DNA of 64,000 nucleotides. Origin: Sunxiuqinia sp963678245 (lineage in GTDB: Bacteria; Bacteroidota; Bacteroidia; Bacteroidales; Prolixibacteraceae). Under the pieces are notes generated by a model, which saw only the letters and a program-made list of their open reading frames with translations, made no database searches and had not been told where the DNA came from. The stretch is taken from contig OZ223308.1 in assembly GCA_965140765.1 (NCBI GenBank), positions 992,001-1,056,000 on the forward strand, given 5' to 3'. A program made the translations under genes and the position numbers. Below, piece after piece: positions 41,011-49,382 of the stretch; position 1 is the first letter of the stretch, and each line of letters begins with the position of its first letter.

Positions 41011-41050
41011 GCTAATTTTAGTATGCATAAAGCTATCTTTAGTATTCATT
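41011..41050 (-). promoter_or_regulatory. Controller-gene operator region with two boxes
   Basis: GCTAATTTTAGTATGC (41011-41026) is the inverse of the element before the methyltransferase (15 of 16). A second related box, CTTTAGTATTCAT (41038-41050), echoes TTTTAGTATGCAT (41016-41028). Two operators upstream of a C gene and one before the methyltransferase fit graded autoregulation. Confidence 0.6.
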
Positions 41051-41150
41051 TCATGCCACATACTATGATTAGCATTTCAGTCGGTTAGGGCGAGAGGAAA
41101 AAGCAATGTGTGCGATAGCACTCTTTGCTTGCGCGTGGGCTTTTTTAAAT

Positions 41151-41262
41151 GGGGCACAACTAGTTAGTAACAACACTAGTGTTGTTATATTTCTTTTATC
41201 AATTTTTAAGGTGTTGTTATCCCCCCTCGATTTGGAGTGATAACAACACCTTTTATGATTAG
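41151..41262 (-). other. 5' boundary of the first cassette and candidate attI-like array head
   Basis: GGGGCACAAC (41151-41160) is the inverse of the GTTGTGCCCC core in attC 13 and so marks the 5' edge of the restriction-modification cassette. Directly beyond it lie a 20-base perfect palindrome with halves TAACAACACT and AGTGTTGTTA (41168-41187), and a 14-base inverted repeat AAGGTGTTGTTATC (41208-41221) / GATAACAACACC(TT) (41239-41252). Four copies of the AACAACAC unit next to a G/TT crossover point resemble integrase-binding repeats of an attI site. No integrase gene accompanies it, and the second repeat could instead be a hairpin terminator. Confidence 0.45.
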
Positions 41263-42201
41263 TCGGATGTTTTGTACTCCAAAGGATTTCAATTCCATAA
41301 GCTATGGAATTTCTGAGGGTTCCCAACCTCCTCCTGTCATTTTTACATATACTTGAAATTATCATGGTTGGTTTCTTTCAAGTGTTTGTTGGGTACAGCA
41401 TGTTGAAAAAGACTCATCGATTAAGATATAGTGGTTTGTTGAATATTCTGGATGCTAAATTTAACAAAAGTTATATACTTATGCCAGAAAGGATAGTTTA
41501 TTATTCGCAGTATTTAATAAAGACCGATTAGGCTGAACCAATGAAAGATCAATAGGTAGTTTGTTTCACAATTACATTATTTAAACAGGGTTGAAAAGGT
41601 TTAAATAGATTGGCATTTTAGAAAAAATTAAATTTTTACTAACATGAAAAAAATGATTTGTCTTATTTGGTGTTGTATGTCAGGTGGTTGTGAAGTTTTT
41701 TTTTGTTGTAAAAAGTAACGTTTTCGGAGTCTCATGATGAGACACGTTGCGGCATGTTATTAGCGAGCCGCCAAGCATTAATTTAAAAGTAAATAAAGGA
41801 TTATTTCATTGTTTCAAAAAAAATTAGCCGTTGTTTTTTAATATTGGTTGAGCGATATTGCAGAGGCACAACTTGGTTTTGATCTTTGTTTAACTTTATC
41901 CCAATATCTGGGCTCAATTCGCCTACCTGTGTAATACCTCAATCGATTTCCTTCAAAGCAGAAAATCAAGAAGATTTGTGTCCTGGTATTTTGTTCTTTG
42001 TGGCTTTTTAGATTGAATTAGATTTACTGCATAATCCCCAAAACTTAATAGTGTCAAGCATAGTGTCAGTACTTGATTTATTTGTTGAAATCAAATGTAA
42101 TTGACTCATATGCTAAATTTAAGGGAATGTCAGATTTAAAGGCCTTTTGCAATCACTCTTGTTTTTTTTAATAGCTCATTTAGGATTATAGTAAATTAAT
42201 A
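41263..42201. other. Gene-poor stretch between array head and right island edge
   Basis: About 940 bases with no convincing gene. The best frames (e.g. 41304-41531, + strand, ending RYSGLLNILDAKFN and a hydrophilic tail) match nothing I recognise. A small palindrome GTCTCATGATGAGAC lies at 41729-41743. If an integrase gene once existed at the array head it should have been here or just beyond. I see no trace of a tyrosine recombinase (no HxxR or box II pattern). Confidence 0.5.
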
Positions 42202-42266
42202 CCGGTCGGACTACTAAGTACATTGTAAAACCTCTTGAATGATAATGATTTTCAATAGGTTTTTTT
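42202..42266 (+). repeat. Right copy of the island-flanking repeat (tRNA-Arg 3' end plus terminator)
   Basis: CCGGTCGGACTACTAA, then a spacer, then AACCTCTTGAAT with TTTCAATAGGTTTTTTT, in the same order as the tRNA 3' end and terminator at 15999-16061. The 5' part of the tRNA is absent, so it is not a functional tRNA. It marks the right end of the inserted island. Confidence 0.65.
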
Positions 42267-42364
42267 GTGGCCTTAAGTTTGGACGCACTGCCTTTTTTCA
42301 GTTAATGCCTGATATTTTTGTAAATTGAGGCGCAATTGATTAGAAAATTTCTATTTACCTCATC

Positions 42365-43708
42365 ATGAAAAAAAGATTGTTTGTTACCATCCTGATTGCT
42401 GTTATAATTGGAGCTGTTTATTATTTAAACCTACTAATGCCTGTAGTTACCGGTTATGCGGCAAAAAACCTGGCTTCAGGAGTGTTTGTAGCTGGACGGA
42501 GTCAGGAAGCGATGGAAAATGAAGACCTGAATTTTTCGGTTGTTGCCTTCACTGATAATACGGTCGATTTTGAAAAGAGGGAAGTCGTCAGTCGTTTTTT
42601 ATGGAGCGAATCAAAAGCTGTTTATATAGAAGGTTATGGATGTATATTGGTAAAGGAGTATTCTGAGGATGAAATTAAGGGTCGGTCTTATCCGCTTATT
42701 GAGAGCTTGCCGGTAAATCCTGACACCGTGCAGTGGCCGAAGGGAAATTTAATTGCCGATACGATTGCAGTTGACGTTGATACGGTTAAGTTGAAGCAAG
42801 CTTTAACTCTGGCGATGCAAAATACCATCCCGTTTAAAGGTACGTTTGCGTTGATGGTTGTTTATAAGGGGCAGCCCATAGCCGAAGTTTATCGGGAAGA
42901 TTTTAATAAAGACAATCGCTTTTTAAGTTGGTCGATGGCCAAGAGTTTCACCAATGCTCTCGTTGGGCTCCGAGTGAAAGATGGAAAAATGGACATTCAT
43001 CAACCCCTAGAGATTGAAGAGTGGCAGGATGATAAGCGGAAAGGGATTACTCTGAATAACTTGATGCACATGAACAGCGGATTGAAATGGAATGAAGGCT
43101 ACGGCAACCTTTCTGATGTGACCATCATGCTTCATAAAAAAGGGGATATGGGATTGTATGCACAGCAAAAAGCCTATGAATATCCTGCTGATTCGGTTTG
43201 GTTGTATTCTTCAGGAACGACTAATTTGGTCTGTCGGGAATTACGTAAAACATTTGCATCTGATGAAGAGTACTTTGCTTTTCCACGCAAAGCTTTATTC
43301 AATAAAATTGGAATGACCAGTGCCGTATTTGAAGTGGATGCGTCCGGAACATTTGTGGGATCTTCTTATTTGTATGCAACCATGCGCGATTATGCACGCT
43401 TTGCTCTGCTGTATTTGAACGGAGGAAACTGGCAAGGTGAGCAATTGTTGCCTAAGGGGTGGGTTGATTATACAAGTCAGGTCGCCAACGGTTCAAATGG
43501 TCGCTACGGTTCGTTTCTCTGGCTCAATGAGTCTACTGAGTATCCGGATGCACCCAAAGATATGTTGATGTGCAAAGGACATGATGGTCAATTTATTTGT
43601 ATAGTTCCTTCGAAAGAGCTGATTGTGATTAGAACGGGTTACTCTAAAAAAGGAGAGTTCGATCTGAATAGAGTTTTGGATGGAGTTTTGAAAAGTATTG
43701 GAGAGTAG
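42365..43708 (+). CDS. Serine hydrolase, class C beta-lactamase/DD-peptidase-like
   Basis: 447 residues with an N-terminal membrane anchor (RLFVTILIAVIIGAVYYLN). The catalytic SxxK is in FLSWSMAKSFTNALVG (about residue 194), the YxN-type motif is WLYSSGTTNLVCREL, and the third motif is CKGHDGQFI (HxG). Fold and size match envelope beta-lactamase-like esterases or peptidases (family S12) of the 6-aminohexanoate hydrolase type. The substrate is unknown. It starts about 100 bases after the right island repeat and belongs to the core chromosome. Confidence 0.85.
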   Translation: MKKRLFVTILIAVIIGAVYYLNLLMPVVTGYAAKNLASGVFVAGRSQEAMENEDLNFSVVAFTDNTVDFEKREVVSRFLWSESKAVYIEGYGCILVKEYSEDEIKGRSYPLIESLPVNPDTVQWPKGNLIADTIAVDVDTVKLKQALTLAMQNTIPFKGTFALMVVYKGQPIAEVYREDFNKDNRFLSWSMAKSFTNALVGLRVKDGKMDIHQPLEIEEWQDDKRKGITLNNLMHMNSGLKWNEGYGNLSDVTIMLHKKGDMGLYAQQKAYEYPADSVWLYSSGTTNLVCRELRKTFASDEEYFAFPRKALFNKIGMTSAVFEVDASGTFVGSSYLYATMRDYARFALLYLNGGNWQGEQLLPKGWVDYTSQVANGSNGRYGSFLWLNESTEYPDAPKDMLMCKGHDGQFICIVPSKELIVIRTGYSKKGEFDLNRVLDGVLKSIGE

Positions 43709-43726
43709 TCCAACAAATTCGGAATG

Positions 43727-43760
43727 AAAAAAGACCTCCGAAAAGGCCTTTTTATTTTTT
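43727..43760 (+). terminator. Terminator after the serine hydrolase
   Basis: AAAAGACCT pairs with AGGCCTTTT (one mismatch) around a short loop, followed by T-rich sequence. Confidence 0.65.
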
Positions 43761-43763
43761 AAG

Positions 43764-43958
43764 TTATGCTGCAATTATTGAAAAAACATCATTTAAAATA
43801 TCGGGATACATCTCCCCAAAATTATCATCACACCATATACGTAGTTCATTGACGTCTTTGGTGCTCTCAGCCCATTTCACACATTTGATTAATTCTTTAC
43901 GGAATAAATCCCGGCTAAAACTAACCTTTGGTAAAATTACTTTTGCATATTCAATCAT
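43764..43958 (-). CDS. Small conserved-looking protein of unknown function
   Basis: 64 residues, starting MIEYAKVILPKVSFSRDLF and followed by a helix with CVKWAESTKDVNELRIWC and a C-terminal amphipathic helix. It has no signal or membrane segment. Short proteins of this length with the same VILPKVSF opening are familiar from Bacteroidota genomes, but I know of no function. It lies alone between the convergent serine hydrolase and the trp operon, with about 215 bases to trpA. Confidence 0.65.
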   Translation of the reverse strand: MIEYAKVILPKVSFSRDLFRKELIKCVKWAESTKDVNELRIWCDDNFGEMYPDILNDVFSIIAA

Positions 43959-44173
43959 AGTATTAAGAACGTTTAATTAAATTCCTTATCAAGATAACAC
44001 AACTAGTCCTTTTTTGGTATGCTGAAGAATAGAAATTAACACGATTTAACTTCCCTTAAATTCAATATGAGGGATAAAAAACTGACATTCAGCAAGTAAA
44101 AAAAATAGCGACGTTTTAACTTGTTATATAACATTTGTAAATGTGATCATAGCACAAATAAACGATCCTCTTA

Positions 44174-44956
44174 TTAAACTGTCTTTAAAATACGATTAAC
44201 AAATGCAGAAACCTTTTCGCCCAATGTTTTGTCTTGCTCAAGTGCTTTTACAAATGCACTTCCTATGATTGCTCCCGAAGCATATTTACAGGCATTCTCA
44301 AAGGTTTCCTGATTAGAAATCCCGAAGCCAATCAACCGCGGATTATTCAATTTCAACTGGTTCACCCGATTAAAATAGTCCTCATGAAAATCAGAAACCT
44401 TATCTTTTGCACCGGTGGTTGATGAACTGGATACCATGTAAATAAAACCACCGGAGGCTTCATCAATCTCCTGGATTCGGACATCAGATGTTTGAGGTGT
44501 AATCAATAAAATATTATGAAGACCATAATGCTCAAACAGTTCTTTGTACTCTTCCTGATAAACAGATACCGGTAAATCGGGTAAGATGAGTCCGTCGATA
44601 CCAACTTCCTGACATTTCATGCAGAAAGCCTCAAGACCGAACTGGATAACCGGGTTTAAATATCCCATGAGGATTAGTGGAATGTTGACTGTTTGCCGAA
44701 TTGATTGTAGTTGTTCGAAAAGCTGCTTGATGCTCATCCCATTTTTCAAAGCAACAGTACTGCTATTCTGAATGACAGGCCCATCGGCCACAGGGTCAGA
44801 GAACGGCATGCCGATTTCAATCAGGTCAACTCCGTTTTCCTCCAGCGTTTTAATAATTTCAACCGTGTCATTCAATTGTGGATAGCCGGCCGTAAAGTAA
44901 ACAGAAAGGATGTTTTCCTTTTTATCTTGAAATAGTTGATTGATTCTATTTTTCAT
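44174..44956 (-). CDS. trpA: Tryptophan synthase alpha chain
   Basis: 260 residues. It cleaves indole-3-glycerol phosphate to indole and G3P, passing indole to TrpB. The TIM-barrel signatures are present: catalytic Glu in GVDLIEIGMPFSDPVADGP (with the Asp of FSDP), PLILMGYLNPV, GIDGLILPDLPV, and the phosphate loop VSSSSTTGAKD and IGFGISNQETF. It is the last gene of trpEGDCFBA. The 158 bases between trpB and trpA are the largest gap in the operon. Confidence 0.97.
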   Translation of the reverse strand: MKNRINQLFQDKKENILSVYFTAGYPQLNDTVEIIKTLEENGVDLIEIGMPFSDPVADGPVIQNSSTVALKNGMSIKQLFEQLQSIRQTVNIPLILMGYLNPVIQFGLEAFCMKCQEVGIDGLILPDLPVSVYQEEYKELFEHYGLHNILLITPQTSDVRIQEIDEASGGFIYMVSSSSTTGAKDKVSDFHEDYFNRVNQLKLNNPRLIGFGISNQETFENACKYASGAIIGSAFVKALEQDKTLGEKVSAFVNRILKTV

Positions 44957-45114
44957 GGGTTTATTTTTTCAATTTAATGAGGTGCAATTTTCGTATTAAG
45001 TTGTTCTTTTTTTTGATTCAGGACACCGATGGACGAAACTCCCATATAATCATCCTCCTTTTTTGAGCAAAATTTTGATCATGGTCGTTTCATCATTAAT
45101 AATTTTAGAGTCGA

Positions 45115-46296
45115 TTAATAGCCGAAATGATCCAGGTACGTTTCCATGTCTTTGTCACCTCTTCCTGAAAGATTGATGACCGTGACATCATCGGGTTTCA
45201 TCTTGACTTTTTTGAGGGCTGCTAACGCATGCGCAGACTCTAAAGCAGGAATAATTCCTTCCAATTGGGTCAGTTCCAGAGCTGCTTCAAAAACTTCCTC
45301 ATCTGTTGCCCATAAGTATTTGGCCCGACCGGTTTTAAACAGGTGTGAATGCAATGGCCCAATTCCCGGGTAATCCAAGCCTGCAGAAATAGAATACGGT
45401 TCAATAATTTGCCCATCTTCGGTTTGCATCAGCATGGACTTGGCACTGTGTAGCACTCCCACTTTGCCGAGCGTTAAAGTAGCAGCTGTTTCCTGTGTGT
45501 CAATTCCTTTGCCGGCAGCTTCAACCCCAATTAACTCGACTTCTTCATTCTCCAAAAAATGATAGAAAGCACCGGCGGCATTACTTCCTCCGCCAACGCA
45601 AGCTATCACTCGTGTGGGGAACTCGCGGCCAATGTGTTCGTCCAATTGCATTTTAATTTCCTCACTAACCACAGCCTGAAACTGAGTAACCATATCCGGG
45701 AACGGATGTGGGCCGACGACTGAGCCAATGATGTAATGGGTATCAACCGGGTTGTTAATCCAGTCGCGCATGGCTTCGTTGGTCGCGTCTTTCAAGGTTT
45801 GATTTCCTGAAACAGCAGGGACAACCTCGGCCCCCAGCATCTTCATTTTTTTTACGTTCGGAGCTTGTCGTTGCACGTCTAAAGCTCCCATATAAACGAT
45901 GCACTTCATTCCCATCAAAGCACAAACAGTTGCTGTGGCCACGCCGTGTTGTCCGGCTCCGGTTTCGGCAATAATCCGTTTTTTACCCAACGCTTTCGCC
46001 AACAAAATTTGCCCAATGGTATTGTTGATTTTGTGCGATCCTGTGTGATTCAGATCTTCCCGTTTAAGGTAAATATTTGTCCCGTATTTTTCGGATAACC
46101 TTTGTGCCGGATACAGCGGAGATGGCCGTCCCACATAATGTTTTAGCAGGTGAATAAAATCCTGCCTGAAATTATAGGAGCCAATAATCTCCATGTATTT
46201 TTGCTGAAGTTCTTCAATGTTCGGATGCATCATCTCGGGAATATATGCTCCCCCAAATTCACCGTAGTAGCCTTTTTTGTTAACTTGATATTTCAT
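45115..46296 (-). CDS. trpB: Tryptophan synthase beta chain
   Basis: 393 residues, usual length. The PLP lysine is in LNHTGSHKINNTIGQ, the phosphate-binding loop is CVGGGSNAAGAFYHF, the monovalent-cation region is GLDYPGIGPLHSHL, and the terminal NLSGRGDKDME is diagnostic. It condenses indole with serine to tryptophan. It is 12 bases downstream of trpF. Confidence 0.98.
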   Translation of the reverse strand: MKYQVNKKGYYGEFGGAYIPEMMHPNIEELQQKYMEIIGSYNFRQDFIHLLKHYVGRPSPLYPAQRLSEKYGTNIYLKREDLNHTGSHKINNTIGQILLAKALGKKRIIAETGAGQHGVATATVCALMGMKCIVYMGALDVQRQAPNVKKMKMLGAEVVPAVSGNQTLKDATNEAMRDWINNPVDTHYIIGSVVGPHPFPDMVTQFQAVVSEEIKMQLDEHIGREFPTRVIACVGGGSNAAGAFYHFLENEEVELIGVEAAGKGIDTQETAATLTLGKVGVLHSAKSMLMQTEDGQIIEPYSISAGLDYPGIGPLHSHLFKTGRAKYLWATDEEVFEAALELTQLEGIIPALESAHALAALKKVKMKPDDVTVINLSGRGDKDMETYLDHFGY

Positions 46297-46308
46297 GTGT
46301 TTATAATT

Positions 46309-46944
46309 TTATTTTCTGATTTTTTGAATAAAAGCCTGCACATTGTCGACAGATTTCAAAGCCGGGCTGACCTCAAATCCACTATTAATGTCTAACGCAT
46401 AAAGTTGCTCATGGTTGAATTTTTGGAGTGCTTCCACATCATCCGGTTTTATACCTCCACTTAAAAAGAAAGGAACCGAAAGCTGATAGCTTTGTAAGAC
46501 GTCCCAGTCAAACTTTAAACCCGTTCCTCCGGGTAGTCTTCCTTTGGTGTCGAATAAAAAATAATCGACTGCTCCGCTGTAAGTTTCCAATAAAGAAAAG
46601 TCAAACTCCTCATCTACCGAAAAAGCTTTGAAAACGGTTAATCCTGTTGACCGGACCAGACTGCAATAATCGGGATCTTCGGTGCCATGCAATTGAGCCA
46701 CTTCTATATTAAAATCACGGCAGGCTGTAATCACGTTATTCAAAGGTTCGTTCACAAATACTCCTACTTTTCGGGTTGACTTGGGAACGATTTCAAAAAT
46801 CTCTGGGGCGGGATTCTTTCCAACATACCGTTTTGATTTTGAATAGAAAATATAGCCCAAATAATCAGGCTCAGCACTTAAAATACCCTGAATATTCTCA
46901 GGATCTCTCATGCCACAAACTTTTATTTTTATCTGATTCTTCAT
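46309..46944 (-). CDS. trpF: Phosphoribosylanthranilate isomerase
   Basis: 211 residues, a single-domain TIM barrel. KVCGMRDPENI carries the general-base Cys, VGVFVNEPLNNVI, VAQLHGTEDPDYC and DYFLFDTKGRLPGGTGLKFDW (catalytic Asp) follow, and FFLSGGIKPDDV and ALDINSGFEVSP form the phosphate site. It is not fused to TrpC, unlike in enterobacteria. It is separated from trpC by one base. Confidence 0.97.
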   Translation of the reverse strand: MKNQIKIKVCGMRDPENIQGILSAEPDYLGYIFYSKSKRYVGKNPAPEIFEIVPKSTRKVGVFVNEPLNNVITACRDFNIEVAQLHGTEDPDYCSLVRSTGLTVFKAFSVDEEFDFSLLETYSGAVDYFLFDTKGRLPGGTGLKFDWDVLQSYQLSVPFFLSGGIKPDDVEALQKFNHEQLYALDINSGFEVSPALKSVDNVQAFIQKIRK

Positions 46945-46945
46945 T

Positions 46946-47728
46946 TTAAATAGAAGCTATAAATTCTTTACACGCTTTTCCCGGGTCTTCCGTTTTCATA
47001 AAATTCTCACCCATCAGAAAGCCATTAAAACCGGCTTTCCGCAAGTAGCGAATATTATCAACCGACGACAATCCGCTTTCGGAAATGCGAATCATATCTG
47101 TTGGTAGTAATTTGCTTAGTCTGACTGAGTTTTCAATATCCACTTCAAACGTTTTCAGGTTGCGGTTATTCACGCCAACCAAATCAATTAAAGGGTTGAG
47201 CTTTTCAATTTCTTCCTCGGTGTGCACTTCAACCAGAATCTCTAAATCCAATTCTTTGGCTGTTTCCGATAAACGCAGCATTTCTTCTTTGCTCAAGCTG
47301 GCAGCAATCAACAAAATCAGGTCAGCACCATGTGCTTTGGCTTCGTACACCTGATAGGGGTCAAGCATAAAATCTTTGCGTAAAATCGGTGTCTTTGGAT
47401 TAGTCATTCTTGCTTTCGCCAGGTTTTCAAATGAGCCGCCAAAATAGTTATGATCAGTTAATACCGACAAGCCAGAAACTCCGGCAGCAACGTATCCTGA
47501 GGTCACTTCGGTTACTTCAGCCGTTTCATTTATCATCCCTTTTGAGGGCGATTTTGTTTTGAATTCAGCGATAATTCCGGAAGCACCGTCTGCATTTAAA
47601 GCGGCTTTCAAAGAATTTGTCTTTCGCTTGAAAAATGGAGAAAGCTTCAATTCCTCCTGACTGATTTTTGATTTAGCATCGGCAATTTCTGCCTGTTTAT
47701 TGTTATTTATTTCGTCTAAAATGGTCAT
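46946..47728 (-). CDS. trpC: Indole-3-glycerol-phosphate synthase
   Basis: About 260 residues when started at MTILDEINNNKQ, which is the usual TrpC beginning. The frame is open to an ATG at 47761, giving 11 extra residues without family support. GIIAEFKTKSPSKGMI contains the catalytic lysine, PILRKDFMLDPYQVYEAKAHG is the second signature, and LVGVNNRNLKTFEVD and ISESGLSSVDNIRYL complete the active site. It closes the indole ring from CdRP. Confidence 0.96.
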   Translation of the reverse strand: MTILDEINNNKQAEIADAKSKISQEELKLSPFFKRKTNSLKAALNADGASGIIAEFKTKSPSKGMINETAEVTEVTSGYVAAGVSGLSVLTDHNYFGGSFENLAKARMTNPKTPILRKDFMLDPYQVYEAKAHGADLILLIAASLSKEEMLRLSETAKELDLEILVEVHTEEEIEKLNPLIDLVGVNNRNLKTFEVDIENSVRLSKLLPTDMIRISESGLSSVDNIRYLRKAGFNGFLMGENFMKTEDPGKACKEFIASI

Positions 47729-47785
47729 TCTAATGGGGTATTTATTATCAATTGTTGTCATGGTAAAATCAGAAATGACAACTTT

Positions 47786-48775
47786 TTAATTCGTCATTAG
47801 TTTTGTGAAAACCGCCAACGCCTTTTTACTTTTCAACGCTTCAGTAGCTTCGGCAACGCAGTCGGGAAGTGATTTGGCAGGACACATGCACTTAATTCCT
47901 AACGCAGCATTGGCAATTCCAACATGTTGCTGTGCCGGTGTTCCCTTGCCTTTCAAGATACTCTTAAAAATGAATGCTGCATCTTCAACCGATTTTCCAC
48001 CCGACAATTCTTCCTGCGCATAGGTGTCGAAACCAAAATCAGCAGGCGATAATATTTTCTCTTCTTGCGACGAAATAACTTGTGCATTACTCGTCAGTGA
48101 AATTTCGTCGTAGCCATCCAAACTATGCACAATCATGTAGTTTTGGTTGCTGCTTTTAAAAACTTCGTGATACAATCTCATAATCTCCAGATCAGAAACA
48201 CCAACCAGTTGATTTTTGGGAAAGGATGGATTTAACAATGGCCCCATAATATTGAATAAGGTTCTTACTTTCAGTGTTCTTCGCACCGGTCCAACATGTT
48301 TCATGGCTGGGTGGAAAAGTGGAGCATGAAAAAAACAAATTCCGATTTCATTCAGTTCTCGCCGCAGCTTTTCAGGATCGTTGGTAAACCGATAGCCAAA
48401 ATGCTCAAACATATTGGAAGAACCACTTACCGACGATAAACCGTAGTTGCCATGTTTGGTAACTTTATAACCGGCTCCTGCAATAATGAAACAACTTAAA
48501 GTTGAAATATTAAACGTGTTTTTACCGTCCCCACCGGTCCCCACCACGTCAATCGTATTGAAGTCAGAGAAGTCGACCGGAACGCACAGGTTCAACATCG
48601 CCTGACGAAAGCCAGCCATCTCTTCGCCTTTCACTTTTCGCATGCGGAAAACCGTTAAAAAAGAAGCAATCTCAGATTCGGAGAACTGCCCTTCACCAAT
48701 TTTTGTCAGAATCGCTTTTGCTTCTGCAGCAGTAAGCGTATTTCCTTCAAATAAATAGTTTAAAGTATCTTTCAT
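47786..48775 (-). CDS. trpD: Anthranilate phosphoribosyltransferase
   Basis: About 329 residues from the ATG at 48775, which gives the common beginning MKDTLNYLFEGNTLT. An upstream ATG at 48796 is possible. The PRPP/Mg motif is VDVVGTGGDGKNTFNIST, KHGNYGLSSVSGSSNMFEH and GPVRRTLKVRTLFNIMGPLLNP are diagnostic, and the glutamine amidotransferase domain is separate (TrpG). It transfers phosphoribose to anthranilate. Confidence 0.96.
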   Translation of the reverse strand: MKDTLNYLFEGNTLTAAEAKAILTKIGEGQFSESEIASFLTVFRMRKVKGEEMAGFRQAMLNLCVPVDFSDFNTIDVVGTGGDGKNTFNISTLSCFIIAGAGYKVTKHGNYGLSSVSGSSNMFEHFGYRFTNDPEKLRRELNEIGICFFHAPLFHPAMKHVGPVRRTLKVRTLFNIMGPLLNPSFPKNQLVGVSDLEIMRLYHEVFKSSNQNYMIVHSLDGYDEISLTSNAQVISSQEEKILSPADFGFDTYAQEELSGGKSVEDAAFIFKSILKGKGTPAQQHVGIANAALGIKCMCPAKSLPDCVAEATEALKSKKALAVFTKLMTN

Positions 48776-48810
48776 GTCAATTAGTTTCGAGTTCAACGTT
48801 TCGAGTTTTT

Positions 48811-49380
48811 TTAGTTGTTTAACCAGTTTTCGATCATCTTTTCGCCCAGTGGAGTTAAAACCGATTCGGGGTGAAACTGCACACCACGCACATCATATTC
48901 TTTGTGCTTCATCGACATGATCTGTCCGTCTTTGTCTGTACTGGTTACTTCAAAACAATCGGGCAATCCTTCGGCATTAACAATCCAACTGTGATAGCGG
49001 CCAGCCTCAAATTGCTCTGGAAGTCCGGCAAATAAAATCGGATCGGCTACCACTTGGCTCACCGAAGTAGCAATTCCATGAAGCACTCGGTTCATATTGG
49101 TTAGTGTTCCGCCAAATACTTCGCCAATAGCCTGATGTCCTAAACAAACGCCAAACATACTTTTGCGGGGGGCAAATTCGCGAATAATATCTAGCAGCAA
49201 TCCAGCTTCTTCGGGTATTCCCGGTCCGGGGGAAAGTACAATTTTATCGTATTTTTCCAAATCACTCAGCACCAACTCATCGTTGCGAATGACATCAACT
49301 GGCTGTCCGGATATCTTTTTAATAGCATGCACCAAATTGTAGGTGAATGAATCGTAATTATCTATGATTACTATTTTCAT
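48811..49380 (-). CDS. trpG: Anthranilate synthase component II (glutamine amidotransferase)
   Basis: 189 residues. Class I amidotransferase triad: nucleophile Cys in MFGVCLGHQAIGE, His and Glu in VRGVQFHPESVLT. IDNYDSFTYNLVH is the family start and LSPGPGIPEEAG the oxyanion loop. It supplies ammonia to TrpE. It may also serve p-aminobenzoate synthase, as stand-alone TrpG proteins often do. It is 2 bases after trpE. Confidence 0.96.
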   Translation of the reverse strand: MKIVIIDNYDSFTYNLVHAIKKISGQPVDVIRNDELVLSDLEKYDKIVLSPGPGIPEEAGLLLDIIREFAPRKSMFGVCLGHQAIGEVFGGTLTNMNRVLHGIATSVSQVVADPILFAGLPEQFEAGRYHSWIVNAEGLPDCFEVTSTDKDGQIMSMKHKEYDVRGVQFHPESVLTPLGEKMIENWLNN

Positions 49381-49382
49381 GA

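Noticed and set aside
41069..41365. A 98-codon minus-strand frame across the array head
   Set aside because: It spans the cassette boundary and the palindromes, is rich in Ser/Arg/His of no family type, and is best explained as non-coding.
42202..42266. A second functional tRNA-Arg gene
   Set aside because: Only the 3' acceptor strand and part of the T arm are present; anticodon and D arms are missing.
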